Below are positions 9,458 through 17,165 of a stretch of DNA of 64,000 nucleotides, piece by piece. How positions within the stretch are numbered: the first letter of the stretch is position 1; every line of letters starts with the position of its first letter. The notes under the pieces were generated by a model. That model saw only the letters and a program-made list of their open reading frames with translations. It did not search any database and was not told the origin of the DNA. A program made the position numbers and the translations under genes. The stretch is from Desulfonatronum thioautotrophicum (GTDB taxonomy: Bacteria; Desulfobacterota; Desulfovibrionia; Desulfovibrionales; Desulfonatronaceae): the NCBI RefSeq assembly GCF_000934745.1, contig NZ_JYNO01000016.1:1-64000 (forward strand), written 5' to 3'.

Positions 9458-10306
9458 GTGATCAATAGAAACGCTATAACTATCAAGTTCAAAAAGCCTT
9501 TTTTGGACTGGATCGCATCAATTGGTGATTCATTCGAAGAATCAGGTGATGATGACTACAATATCTATCTTATTCCTGAAGTCGGAGATGAGAAAGATTT
9601 AGAAGAAGTTATCTTGGATAATTGGGATACAATATTTAGCGAAGAGCTTGAAAACTGGTGCATCGATAAAAGTCTTTGGCCGCAAGATTTGTCTTATGAT
9701 CTTTTCAAAGAATGGATACAAGTTGATTATCACAGCGTAGTTCACGATCTAGGCTACGACGAGGTAGATGATCCCGAATTCAATTCGAGGGCTACTATGG
9801 ATGAGCCAGTCTCATCTCAAATCTTCGCCAAGGTAATGTCTGGAGGCCAAACTGGGGCTGATCAAGGCGCTCTGGACGCTGCCTTGAAACTGAATCATCC
9901 ATGCGGTGGCTGGTGCCCAAAGGGTCGCAAGAGCGAGACCGGACGAATACCTGACAAGTATCCCTTGAAAGAACACACATCGTCATCCTATCCAGCCAGA
10001 ACCGAGGCGAATGTCAGGGACAGTGACGGGACGCTGATCTTTACCTACGGTGAGCCGACAGGCGGGACCGCACTGACCGTTCAGTTGGCCCAGAAGCACA
10101 ACAAGCCCATTTATATTTTCGATTTCAACCAAGCGGCGATCAACTCAAACCCTTCCAGGATATTCGAGTGGGGTGTTGACAATGATGTCTTTACGCTGAA
10201 CGTGGCCGGTCCCAGAGAGTCAGGGAAGCCGGGAACACAAGACCTGGTTGAGTCTGTGATGGTACAGGTATTGGAGTTTGCAAGAGAGGCATATCCGGTA
10301 TTATAA
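9458..10306 (+). CDS. Fusion: acidic N-terminal domain plus putative molybdenum-carrier (Rossmann/SLOG-like) domain
   Basis: This is a 282-residue protein with two parts. Residues about 1-110 form an acidic domain with the pattern ITIKFKKPFLDWI...YLIPE...LWPQDLSYDLFKEW...HSVVHDL, which I know as a stand-alone small bacterial protein of unknown function. Residues about 125-282 begin KVMSGGQTGADQGALDAA and include GGWCPKGR and YPLKEH, the signature of putative molybdenum-carrier proteins (nucleotide-binding Rossmann-like fold). The join is a short linker near residue 115. The 3' end overlaps the next gene (TAATG), so they are translationally coupled. A truncated second copy of the carrier domain lies at 13649. 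The biochemical role of either domain is not established. Confidence 0.75.
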   Translation: MINRNAITIKFKKPFLDWIASIGDSFEESGDDDYNIYLIPEVGDEKDLEEVILDNWDTIFSEELENWCIDKSLWPQDLSYDLFKEWIQVDYHSVVHDLGYDEVDDPEFNSRATMDEPVSSQIFAKVMSGGQTGADQGALDAALKLNHPCGGWCPKGRKSETGRIPDKYPLKEHTSSSYPARTEANVRDSDGTLIFTYGEPTGGTALTVQLAQKHNKPIYIFDFNQAAINSNPSRIFEWGVDNDVFTLNVAGPRESGKPGTQDLVESVMVQVLEFAREAYPVL

Positions 10307-10725
10307 TGAGTATAGTTTACACATTATCAATTGAATGTGTCTTTGGCGCACACCTTGAAAAGCCGTTTTTTAGAGTCGTCGAAGTACCATTTGACATGAC
10401 ACTTGACGACCTACAAGACTATATTCACGAATTGACTGATTTTGACTATGACCATTTGTCAGATTTTTATATCTCTAGTTCACCTAACGGAGAAAAGAAG
10501 TGGTTTGAACATATAGGTGGCTATTTCGGGATACCATTGAATGAACTATATCCGTTACCTAAGCACAAAAAACTATATTACTTGTTTGATTTTGGTGACA
10601 ATTGGACATTTGAAATACGCCGGAAAAGCTCTGGCAAAAAGGCAATACCTGACGTGGAGTATCCACGAATTATTAAAAGTGAAGGGCCTATTCCAGAACA
10701 GTATCCATCGTTTGAAGACGATTGA
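10306..10725 (+). CDS. pRiA4b ORF-3-like protein
   Basis: The protein has 139 residues. The N-terminal beta strands, the segment FDYDHLSDFYIS, and the C-terminal YLFDFGDNWTFEI are characteristic of the plasmid pRiA4b ORF-3 family, often seen as passenger genes in mobile elements. The start ATG shares a base with the stop of the preceding fusion gene, showing translational coupling. No enzymatic residues are known for the family. It has no signal peptide and is probably cytosolic. Confidence 0.75.
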   Translation: MSIVYTLSIECVFGAHLEKPFFRVVEVPFDMTLDDLQDYIHELTDFDYDHLSDFYISSSPNGEKKWFEHIGGYFGIPLNELYPLPKHKKLYYLFDFGDNWTFEIRRKSSGKKAIPDVEYPRIIKSEGPIPEQYPSFEDD

Positions 10726-10758
10726 TCGATTAAGGGGAAGTTCTGAACTAGAAACAAC

Positions 10759-11250
10759 ATGATTGAAAAACGCAAACAAGTCATTGGGCTCATAGCCTGG
10801 CTTGGCATTTCCTACGTTGCCGCAGCTATTGGCAGTGCAGCCTCGATTAACGCCCAATCTTTCTATGCCCAGATTGTTCAGCCTTCGTGGGCACCGCCAG
10901 GATATGTTTTTGGTCCTGTCTGGACCGTTCTCTACACACTCATGGGGCTATCAGCATGGATGGTCTGGCGCGTTGATGGTTTCAAGGGCGCACAAACTGC
11001 CCTCACTTTCTTTCTCATTCAACTTGTATTCAATGCCCTTTGGAGTTGGCTTTTTTTCGTCTGGAATCTTGGCCTACTCTCATTCATTGAAATCCTTCTG
11101 CTTTTGGCTCTGATCCTGGCTACCCTAATTTTTTTCTGGCGAATCAAACCGCTGGCCGGAGCTTTACTTCTCCCTTATTTGCTTTGGGTGATCTTTGCTG
11201 CTTTTTTGAATTATTCTCTCTGGCGTCTTAACCCTCATGTTTTGGGATAA
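10759..11250 (+). CDS. tspO: TspO/MBR-family membrane protein
   Basis: The 163-residue protein has five hydrophobic segments (about residues 8-28, 48-68, 80-100, 103-125, 132-155), as in TspO. The family signature WAPPGYVFGPVWTVLYTLMG is present near residues 42-62, and FNALWSWLFF and NYSLWRLN follow. TspO proteins bind porphyrins and sterol-like ligands in the inner membrane and have been linked to tetrapyrrole and stress responses. The length is normal. The stop is four bases before the likely start of the following exported nuclease, so the two may be one transcript. Confidence 0.9.
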   Translation: MIEKRKQVIGLIAWLGISYVAAAIGSAASINAQSFYAQIVQPSWAPPGYVFGPVWTVLYTLMGLSAWMVWRVDGFKGAQTALTFFLIQLVFNALWSWLFFVWNLGLLSFIEILLLLALILATLIFFWRIKPLAGALLLPYLLWVIFAAFLNYSLWRLNPHVLG

Positions 11251-11254
11251 ACGG

Positions 11255-11941
11255 ATGTCTTCCTTGCCCCTGACGAAAATCATCAGATGGTTCTCCATCA
11301 CCCTGGCTATTGTCCTGCTTCCGGCCTTCGTCTGGGCCTGGACAGGCAAAGTGGTCAACGTAGCCGACGGCGACACAATTACCGTCCTGACAGATACCAA
11401 AGACCAAGTACGAATCCGCCTATACGGTATTGACGCTCCCGAGAGTCGCCAGCCATTCGGTTCCAAATCAACCCAATTTGTCCGTGACCTGGCTGCGCTC
11501 CAGACGGTCAAAGTTGATGTTCGACACACCGACCGCTATGGCAGGACCGTAGCTGTCATTTTTCTGCCAGATGGCACAAACCTGAACGAGGAAATTGTCA
11601 GAGCCGGTCTTGCCTGGGTGTACACCCAATTCTGTAAGGATCATTCAATGTGTGCCAAGTGGGACCAGCTACAGGCAACGGCCAAACAGTCACGTATTGG
11701 CCTCTGGCACGATCCCGACCCGATACCGCCCTGGGAGTGGCGACGCGGCAACAGAGGGGCTTTCCAGCAGCCAGATAGTGCTGTGCCAAGCTGGGCTCAG
11801 TTTAGTGGCAATACCAGTTCAGGCGTATTCCACACCAGAAGCTGTGAGCATTTCCGATGCAAGAACTGCACTGAGTTCTTCAGGACCAGGGTCGATGCAA
11901 TAAATGCCGGGTTTAGGCCTTGTGGGCGGTGTAGGCCGTGA
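11255..11941 (+). CDS. Exported thermonuclease-like (SNase) protein with C-terminal Ada-type cysteine motif
   Basis: About 228 residues. A signal peptide covers the first ~27 residues after MSSLPLTK (IIRWFSITLAIVLLPAFVWA). The SNase fold follows: DGDTITV, RLYGIDAPES, DRYGRTVA, LNEEIVRAGLAWVY, and GLWHDPDPIPPWEWRRG. These place it with staphylococcal-nuclease-like phosphodiesterases. After a linker, the last ~40 residues hold HTRSCEHFRCKNCTEFF...CGRCRP, resembling the zinc-binding Ada N-terminal cysteine arrangement. The start at 11255 follows the tspO stop; the frame extends to 11237 inside tspO. A shorter paralogue without the Cys tail lies at 15205. Expected location is periplasm or outside the cell. 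Confidence 0.85.
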   Translation: MSSLPLTKIIRWFSITLAIVLLPAFVWAWTGKVVNVADGDTITVLTDTKDQVRIRLYGIDAPESRQPFGSKSTQFVRDLAALQTVKVDVRHTDRYGRTVAVIFLPDGTNLNEEIVRAGLAWVYTQFCKDHSMCAKWDQLQATAKQSRIGLWHDPDPIPPWEWRRGNRGAFQQPDSAVPSWAQFSGNTSSGVFHTRSCEHFRCKNCTEFFRTRVDAINAGFRPCGRCRP

Positions 11942-12058
11942 AGGAATCCCAATCTGTAAGCATTACCATACTCATCAAGGCCATTCGTGCGTTGCCATCT
12001 GATGATCCTCAATTGAAGGATAGTTGTGAAACCCCTAATGAACCTGGTAGGTTGTACT

Positions 12059-12361
12059 ATGAATAAGACAAACTACAAATTGCTTTTAGAAAAATTTAAA
12101 AATGAGATATGTAACTCCCAGAACTCTGTGTTTCAAGATATTGAAAAATGGAGCATGGCGCATGATGTGAAGAATGCAGTTCTCATTGGCTATGTAATAA
12201 ATGATCAAGCCAAACGAATTTTGCTTCACCGGATAGGATTAAAATTTGGTCTCATTCCTTTATGTCCTGGTGATGTCGTTGATATTGATTTTTCAGAAGA
12301 TTCGAAAATAGTGCGATCATATGTTAGAACTCAGTTTGGAAAAATGCAGATAAGTCCTTAA
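12059..12361 (+). CDS. Hypothetical protein (100 aa)
   Basis: The start is ambiguous (GTG 12026, ATG 12038 or ATG 12059); the last gives MNKTNYKLLLEKF and is preferred because the upstream part is not protein-like. The second half is beta-rich with LCPGDVVDIDFSEDSKIV, reminiscent of a small barrel. Codon use is AT-rich compared with the thermonuclease gene before it. No known family is recognised. Confidence 0.45.
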   Translation: MNKTNYKLLLEKFKNEICNSQNSVFQDIEKWSMAHDVKNAVLIGYVINDQAKRILLHRIGLKFGLIPLCPGDVVDIDFSEDSKIVRSYVRTQFGKMQISP

Positions 12362-12545
12362 AATTTATATTTTGTCATTAATGACATGATAATGCTGACA
12401 TGCGATATTTCCGGGTGATCAGGACGCAGACACAACGCGAATCAAGCTTTACAGCTTCGACGCCTTGGGGACGACAATCTTTTGGAATCAGGGCAACACA
12501 GTTAGCGAACCCTTTCAATCAAAGAGGCTGGTATTAGAAACCGCC

Positions 12546-12770
12546 ATGCCAAAATCCAAATCTCCCCCCGAAAAACCCTGGAGCATCCTCGGCATAACCC
12601 GCGAGCGCTACGTCGCTACCAAGCCATGGAAAAAGGCCGGGGTGAGCAAAGAAAAATTTGCAGAGATACTGAACCTGCTCCCGAATGAGGTCGTTGAGGT
12701 GATAAAAGAAGATTCAGAAACGGAGATGTTGGTGAAAGAGTTTTTTGGCCAACCCGGCGACAACACATGA
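12546..12770 (+). CDS. Small hypothetical protein, paralogue of 8453-8677
   Basis: A 74-residue protein starting MPKSKSPPEKPW. It shares EKPWSILGITRERY, TKPWKKAGVSKEKFAEILNL and the acidic ending with the protein at 8453-8677. The open frame reaches further upstream (TTG 12465), but the upstream part has no counterpart in the paralogue. The stop overlaps the next start (ATGA), so translation of the two is coupled. Function unknown. Confidence 0.6.
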   Translation: MPKSKSPPEKPWSILGITRERYVATKPWKKAGVSKEKFAEILNLLPNEVVEVIKEDSETEMLVKEFFGQPGDNT

Positions 12771-12958
12771 GTGAGCCAAAGTTTTCCTTCGAGGACATCA
12801 GCTACACGAACATGCTCCAGGTCGAGGCCCTGCTGCTACTCCTGATCAAGAAAGGCATCATCACGAAAGAGGAATACCAGCAAGAAGTTGAGGAGGTTCA
12901 CAGGAAATTTGAAGAACGAGTCAAGCTCCGTGATGCAGGTGAAAATCCACCGCAATAA
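12767..12958 (+). CDS. Small helical hypothetical protein (63 aa)
   Basis: The start ATG overlaps the stop of the preceding gene by four bases. The sequence is amphipathic and helical: LQVEALLLLLIKKGIITKEE resembles the hydrophobic helix and turn seen in small coiled-coil proteins, and the C-terminal half is charged. There is no signal peptide. The tight coupling to the KPW-motif protein suggests they work together. Not recognised. Confidence 0.5.
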   Translation: MSEPKFSFEDISYTNMLQVEALLLLLIKKGIITKEEYQQEVEEVHRKFEERVKLRDAGENPPQ

Positions 12959-13049
12959 AGAACGACGTGAATCTCTATCTGTCCTTGGCAGTTTTGTACT
13001 CATATAATTGAATTCTAAGATATTTTTGGAAAACGAGATTACAGTCTAC

Positions 13050-13295
13050 ATGAGATTGCTTGGAGCCAAGAGATCCGTATCGGTTCCTGAAGCAGTTGCT
13101 TTGGCACACAACGGAAAGTCTATTGTGGAAATATCACATGGCAATCCACGCTTGATTGTGACTGAGGTGAGAAGACTTTGGGGAAATATTGATTGGATCG
13201 AAGGCCCAGATGGGATCATTTCGGTGTTCGGATATTCGACAACTGAACTGGATCGAAAAGAAGCTTGGAGCATGTTGATTCGACCTGAGAGTTGA
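13050..13295 (+). CDS. Hypothetical protein (81 aa)
   Basis: An open frame starts at ATG 13050 (a TTG at 13008 is also in frame). The protein has a helix followed by beta strands (PRLIVTEVRRLWGNIDWIEGPDGIISVFGYS). There is no recognisable motif and no strong ribosome site. Its order in a run of short same-strand genes supports it being real, but confidence is limited. Confidence 0.35.
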   Translation: MRLLGAKRSVSVPEAVALAHNGKSIVEISHGNPRLIVTEVRRLWGNIDWIEGPDGIISVFGYSTTELDRKEAWSMLIRPES

Positions 13296-13350
13296 CCATG
13301 CCAAAGCCTTACGCTGTTTTTGGAAGGAAAACACACGAGAAAAAGATACC

Positions 13351-13446
13351 ATGTCTCGAAAATTACTCATAACTATTTCGGCAATCGCGGGCTTCTCAAC
13401 CTTCGGCCTGATCCTCTGGTGGAGGGGTTCAGACTGTACGCCTTGA
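13351..13446 (+). CDS. Tiny single-span membrane peptide (31 aa), copy 1
   Basis: The peptide starts MSRKLLITIS, has one hydrophobic span (residues 4-24) ending LILWW, then RGSDCTP. A second peptide of exactly the same length and plan (basic start, one span, LILW, then Cys-x-Pro) lies at 13529-13624. Shared length and ending argue that both are real. Function unknown; toxin-like or regulatory membrane peptides have this look. Confidence 0.45.
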   Translation: MSRKLLITISAIAGFSTFGLILWWRGSDCTP

Positions 13447-13528
13447 CTGCTACTTTATAGCACGCTGGGGGCGGGCCTACTGACGTACTACACGCTGAAG
13501 AAACTTTTTCCAATCAATTGATATCATT

Positions 13529-13624
13529 ATGCCTCCAGCACTAAAATATCTTCTGAGAATGATCCTGTTTGCAGCCATTGGCCTTCTGATCCTTTGGTCG
13601 ATCAAAAATGAATGTCCCCCCTGA
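13529..13624 (+). CDS. Tiny single-span membrane peptide (31 aa), copy 2
   Basis: The peptide starts MPPALKYLLR, has a hydrophobic span (residues 8-24) ending LLILWS, then KNECPP. It matches the peptide at 13351-13446 in length and architecture although the sequences have diverged. Between the two, bases 13447-13520 encode in one frame another membrane-like run (LGAGLLTYYTLKKLFP) without a start, perhaps a third decayed member. Confidence 0.45.
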   Translation: MPPALKYLLRMILFAAIGLLILWSIKNECPP

Positions 13625-13630
13625 GCGTTC

Positions 13631-13653
13631 TTCTTCGGCTCATAGTTTATGAG
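13631..13653 (+). repeat. 23-bp repeat with palindromic core, copy 2
   Basis: This copy is identical to the one at 9424-9446 except for one base before the shared GGCTCATAG. Its right end overlaps the ATG of the truncated carrier gene at 13649. See copy 1 for the dyad. Confidence 0.7.
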
Positions 13654-13762
13654 GCCCTTTGCAATGCCTGACCGCAGAATCTTCGATAAGATCGTTTCCG
13701 GTGGCCAGACCGGCGCTGATCAGGGGGGGCTGGACGCTGCCATGCGCTCGCACTTATCTTGA
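13649..13762 (+). pseudogene. Truncated putative molybdenum-carrier gene
   Basis: The frame reads MPDRRIFDKIVSGGQTGADQ and GGLDAAM from the ATG at 13664 (or from 13649), matching the start of the carrier domain in the fusion gene at 9458-10306. It then changes to unrelated sequence and stops after 37 codons. The catalytic or ligand-binding remainder (about 140 residues) is missing. The break near 13745 marks a deletion or insertion end. The gene lacks the acidic N-terminal domain, so this family occurs locally both as a fusion and on its own. Confidence 0.75.
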
Positions 13763-13982
13763 GCGGTCATCAACGATTCAGCGACTCGTTCTGGTTGAAA
13801 TTGTTTCACAAAAAGCTCAGTTGCTTTCCTAAGCCTTAGACCAAGTCCTTGGACGTGAAAAGGTGACTTTGCCGCAGGAACAGTTGGTTGGCTCACTCCG
13901 CCAGGATTTGCACCATAGGCTGCAACACCTGGAGTCATTATTTTCGCTGGATTCGGAATATCTCCGAAATGACTGGTTGTGA

Positions 13983-14315
13983 TTACTTCAACAAGGTGAA
14001 ATTCGATCCGTTGAGTTAGGTGTAAATTCACGAAAGCTCGTGGAACTTATAACCAAGAAGCTGGGGGCAAATTCCGGTCAATTGGCTACTCGCATACGGG
14101 ATCTTGAAACCAAGGGAATTGTTGCACCGTGGTTATGTGGATACATGCACGTGTTAAGACACCTAGGAAACGAGGCGGCGCATGAGAATGTCCACGGCGC
14201 TTCTCGTGTGCCCTCTGTCGTCGCCCCAGCCGACTTGATTGCTGGATTGTTCTGTGTCCAAAGACAACTGCTGGACTCTTGGGAAGATCTAAAGCATCAC
14301 GCCAATGGGTCCTAA
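13983..14315 (+). pseudogene. DUF4145-like fragment lacking its N-terminus
   Basis: The frame is open from 13983 but the first plausible start is GTG 14040. The text SRKLVELITKKLG...LATRIRDLETKGIV...YMHVLRHLGNEAAHE matches the C-terminal half of DUF4145 proteins, in which a helical bundle ends with a LGNxxAH motif. Full members have an N-terminal half of about 100 residues, absent here. The break lies near the one that truncates the carrier gene, so one deletion may have fused the two remnants. Confidence 0.55.
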
Positions 14316-14408
14316 CCTCTCATTCGAGTTTTTTCGCCCCATATTTCATAAAATCATTTCCGGTTTAAAAAAAAAACCGGAGCCTGCTAGGAGCAAAGGG
14401 AAATCGCA

Positions 14409-15167
14409 GTGGTCCAGTCTAGCAACTTCAATCAATCGTTGGCGGTCCTCGTAGATGCGGACAATGCTCATCCATCGATCGTTGGGGGACTTTTGGCGGA
14501 GGTGGCCAAGCTCGGAGTGGCAAGCGTGAAGCGGATTTATGGCGATTGGACGACTCCGAACCTTGGTCAGTGGAAACAGGTTTTGCTCGAGCATTCCATC
14601 CAACCCATCCAGCAGTTCCGTTACACGACGGGGAAGAATGCCACCGACAGCGCGATGATTATCGACGCTATGGACCTGCTTTACACAGGTCATTTCGTGG
14701 GTTTCTGCCTTGTCTCCAGCGATAGCGACTTCACCCGGCTCGCTGCACGCATTCGCGAGTCGGGTTGCCGGGTCTACGGTTTCGGCGAGGAAAAGACGCC
14801 CAGACCATTTGTCTCGGCATGTGACCGATTCATATACACCGAGGTCTTTACAAAGAAGCCCGAGGGTGATCCTGAGGGGGCTCTGACGCCGAGGTCATCT
14901 AAGGAACTCCGCTGTGACACGGGACTACTGAACCTCATTAGAGGGGGGATTCAGGCCGCATCCGATGAGGCTGGCTGGGCTCAACTGGGACCAGTCGGTA
15001 ACTACATCAGTCGTACTGCTAACGACTTCGATCCTCGCAACTATGGGTATGTTAAGTTGAGTGAATTGATTGCGGCAATTGGTCTATTCGAGGTGGAGCG
15101 CAGGGAAACTCGCATCTATGTAAAAGACATTCGGAAAAAGACGAACGGAGTATTAGCATCCTCTTAG
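14409..15167 (+). CDS. NYN-domain (LabA-like) ribonuclease with OST-HTH/LOTUS domain
   Basis: 252 residues, GTG start with an AAAGGG ribosome site eight bases away. Residues about 8-150 form a NYN/PIN-like domain: LAVLVDADNA, IYGDWTTPN, TDSAMIIDAMDLLY and LVSSDSDFTRLAARIRESG contain the conserved Asp residues that bind the catalytic metal. Residues about 175-250 read as an OST-HTH (LOTUS) RNA-binding domain (LLNLIRGGIQAASDEAGWAQ...YGYVKLSELI). LabA-like proteins are thought to be RNA-processing enzymes; the target here is unknown. A second NYN protein with a different C-terminal domain is at 30927. Confidence 0.85.
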   Translation: MVQSSNFNQSLAVLVDADNAHPSIVGGLLAEVAKLGVASVKRIYGDWTTPNLGQWKQVLLEHSIQPIQQFRYTTGKNATDSAMIIDAMDLLYTGHFVGFCLVSSDSDFTRLAARIRESGCRVYGFGEEKTPRPFVSACDRFIYTEVFTKKPEGDPEGALTPRSSKELRCDTGLLNLIRGGIQAASDEAGWAQLGPVGNYISRTANDFDPRNYGYVKLSELIAAIGLFEVERRETRIYVKDIRKKTNGVLASS

Positions 15168-15204
15168 GCGAGGAACAAGCGACTGAGATATTTTGTCAAT
15201 ATAA

Positions 15205-15690
15205 ATGCCCAAACTCCAAACAGCCATTCTCCTCCTCAACCTGCTCCTACTCCCGGCCCTCACTTGGGCTTGGCCAGGCAAGGTGGTCAGCATTCAGGAC
15301 GGCGACACCATCACGGTGCTGACGAAAGACAAACAGCAGGTTCGCATCCGCCTCTACGGCATAGACGCTCCCGAGGGCGGGCAGGCGTTTGGAAACCGCG
15401 CCACGCAGTATGTAAATGCCCAACTGTCCAACAGGCCGGTGATTGAGATCGACGTAAAAGCCACCGACCGCTGGGGCCGGACCGTGGCCGTTGTGATCCT
15501 GCCAGATGGACGCAACTTAAACGAGGAACTTGTCAGGGCTGGGTACGCCTGGGTCTATCCCCAGTATTGCAAGGAAGTGCCGCTCTGCATCGGCTGGGCA
15601 GTCTTGCAACAGGAAGCCAGAGAGGCTAGGCGAGGATTGTGGATGGATAGAGATCCGGTTCCGCCGTGGGAATGGCGGCGAGGCAGATAA
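15205..15690 (+). CDS. Exported thermonuclease-like (SNase) protein
   Basis: 161 residues with a signal peptide (about 23 residues ending LTWAWP). SNase motifs are DGDTITVL, RLYGIDAPEGGQ, TDRWGRTVA, LNEELVRAGYAWVY and GLWMDRDPVPPWEWRRG. It is very similar to the nuclease domain at 11255 but stops after the shared Trp-rich end, so it lacks the Cys tail. Likely a periplasmic or secreted nuclease. The next gene, an exported helix-hairpin-helix protein, begins 37 bases downstream. Confidence 0.88.
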   Translation: MPKLQTAILLLNLLLLPALTWAWPGKVVSIQDGDTITVLTKDKQQVRIRLYGIDAPEGGQAFGNRATQYVNAQLSNRPVIEIDVKATDRWGRTVAVVILPDGRNLNEELVRAGYAWVYPQYCKEVPLCIGWAVLQQEAREARRGLWMDRDPVPPWEWRRGR

Positions 15691-15727
15691 ATCACAGACG
15701 GATGAGCAACCCAGGGAGGGGGCAATT

Positions 15728-16021
15728 ATGAAAGCGTGGGCGAAAATTTTCTCTTTCATGGTGCTGCTTTCCCTTCTTTCTTTTGATTTGTCATATTCAC
15801 AAGGTGCTCGAAAAATTAACATAAACGAAGCGCCTGCCGAACTCCTTGAAACTTTACCTGGGATCGGACCTGGACTGGCACAACGAATAGTCGAGTATCG
15901 GACTGAAAATCCATTCGAGACGATTGAAGATTTGCTGGGTGTATCTGGGGTTGGCCAACCAGGTTTTGAAAAAATTAAAGGCCTCATAACAGTTACCCCT
16001 CCTCTGGAAGAGGCACCATAA
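15728..16021 (+). CDS. Exported helix-hairpin-helix (ComEA-like) protein
   Basis: 97 residues with a GGGAGGGGG ribosome site just upstream. A signal peptide covers about 25 residues (ending DLSYSQ). The mature part is a double helix-hairpin-helix unit: KININEAPAELLETLPGIGP and a second hairpin around LLGVSGVGQPGFEKIKGLI, the ComEA/DNA-binding pattern. Such modules bind double-stranded DNA without sequence preference. Its placement behind an exported nuclease suggests handling of DNA in the periplasm. A broken paralogue is at 17166. Confidence 0.85.
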   Translation: MKAWAKIFSFMVLLSLLSFDLSYSQGARKININEAPAELLETLPGIGPGLAQRIVEYRTENPFETIEDLLGVSGVGQPGFEKIKGLITVTPPLEEAP

Positions 16022-16043
16022 ATTGCATGAACGCTAAACCCCT

Positions 16044-16064
16044 GGCGTTCTTTATCAGAACGCC
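16044..16064 (+). terminator. Hairpin after the helix-hairpin-helix gene
   Basis: Stem GGCGTTCT pairs with AGAACGCC around a TTATC loop, 22 bases after the stop at 16021. The following bases are AT-rich (AATTTT) without a long T run, so it is a weak candidate terminator. Confidence 0.45.
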
Positions 16065-16088
16065 GAAACAATTTTAAATAATTGAACT

Positions 16089-16580
16089 ATGTCAAGAAAA
16101 CCCACCTGGCCTTTGTGGCTAACAGCCACACTGACGTTTCTCCTTCTGACGGCCTGCGCTCATACTGAGAGAATCGACCAACCCCAAAAGTTGGAACGGG
16201 TTGAGGCTGTTCAGGATGATGATGTCGCCGTCCATGAGGCGGTAACAATTTTTATCACGTACTACGGCACAGCTGACATGGGCAAAGTTGCTGATGTCGT
16301 AACCCCAAATTTCCGAGACGGGAAGTCCAAGCTGGAGTGGGCCTATTATACCGGCAGTCTACTCGCAGCCTTCGCGTATGAGAGGCTGGAAAACGAAATT
16401 ACCCAGGTCGTTATCGATGGCGACGAGGCTTATGTCCATGTCCGCGCCACAATAGAAACCTTCATAGGGCTGACAGAACAAGACGAGCTATTCCGGGTGG
16501 TCAAGGATAGCGATGGTTGGAAGGTCGATGCCCTTGAGATCGTCAACGAGAAGATCCATAAACACTCCAAGGAGCTGTGA
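16089..16580 (+). CDS. Lipoprotein with an NTF2-like fold (predicted)
   Basis: 163 residues. A lipoprotein signal ends in LLTAC (lipobox; Cys22) after a hydrophobic core. The mature part (about residues 45-155) is alpha+beta with VHVRATIETFIGL and LFRVVKDSDGWKVDALEI, which resembles the beta-sheet end of NTF2-like proteins. The residue after Cys is Ala, so the outer membrane is a possible destination by the usual sorting rule. No catalytic residues are evident. It belongs to a run of exported genes (15205-17486). Confidence 0.65.
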   Translation: MSRKPTWPLWLTATLTFLLLTACAHTERIDQPQKLERVEAVQDDDVAVHEAVTIFITYYGTADMGKVADVVTPNFRDGKSKLEWAYYTGSLLAAFAYERLENEITQVVIDGDEAYVHVRATIETFIGLTEQDELFRVVKDSDGWKVDALEIVNEKIHKHSKEL

Positions 16581-16595
16581 GTTCAAGGAGCCATC

Positions 16596-17123
16596 ATGAT
16601 TAAGAAAATTGTCTCGGCAAGTATTTTTTTTCTTTTAATTTTGATCAGCAACCCAGCGTTTTGTTTATCGGAGCATGATGTAGAGAGAATCCTCGATTCA
16701 ATGCGTGAACTCAAGACACAAATTGATGAGGTCGAGACCAAGTTGCCAGACCTTGATAGAGAAGATAGCGATTTCAGCCTTGTGGGAATTCAAAAGTCAC
16801 TTATGGAGACATTCGCCGAGAGCCATGAACTGAGCACAGTTGTTACTCATAAAGGCTATTCCTCAGTTGATCAGTGGGCTGAAGAGGGGGCAAGAATTAT
16901 CAGGGCCATGATGGCCATTACCGTTGATGAAGCAGTTGCCAAGACACCAGATTTCAAGGCCAAGGTTAGAGCCGATCCGAACATGACACCCGAAGCTGCG
17001 GAAACCATCGTTCGGTCCATGAAAGATTTTAACCAGGAATTCCAGGCCTTGTTTTCAGATGTGCCTCAAGCAGACATCGAGGTAGTGAGGCCGTTCATAT
17101 CTCAGCTTGACGAGGTTTTTTGA
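16596..17123 (+). CDS. Exported helical protein of unknown function
   Basis: 175 residues with a signal peptide (IKKIVSASIFFLLILISNPAF, cleavage near residue 23). The mature part is strongly helical and acidic with a possible coiled coil at residues 28-55 (ILDSMRELKTQIDEVETKL). There is a Met-rich stretch around 107-115 and no Cys. It starts 15 bases after the lipoprotein stop with an AAGGAG site, so the two are one operon. Not recognised. Confidence 0.65.
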   Translation: MIKKIVSASIFFLLILISNPAFCLSEHDVERILDSMRELKTQIDEVETKLPDLDREDSDFSLVGIQKSLMETFAESHELSTVVTHKGYSSVDQWAEEGARIIRAMMAITVDEAVAKTPDFKAKVRADPNMTPEAAETIVRSMKDFNQEFQALFSDVPQADIEVVRPFISQLDEVF

Positions 17124-17165
17124 TGCCTTTGCAATACCAGAACATCTTTTACAACGGAGATTAAA

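Noticed and set aside
12405-12545. Remnant of a third thermonuclease gene (text like ADTTRIKLYSFDA)
   Set aside because: Only about 15 residues resemble the SNase motif, with no context on either side. Too little to support.
13720-14031. Minus-strand ORF of 103 residues
   Set aside because: It lies over a deletion junction between two plus-strand remnants, has no ribosome site and no recognisable domain.
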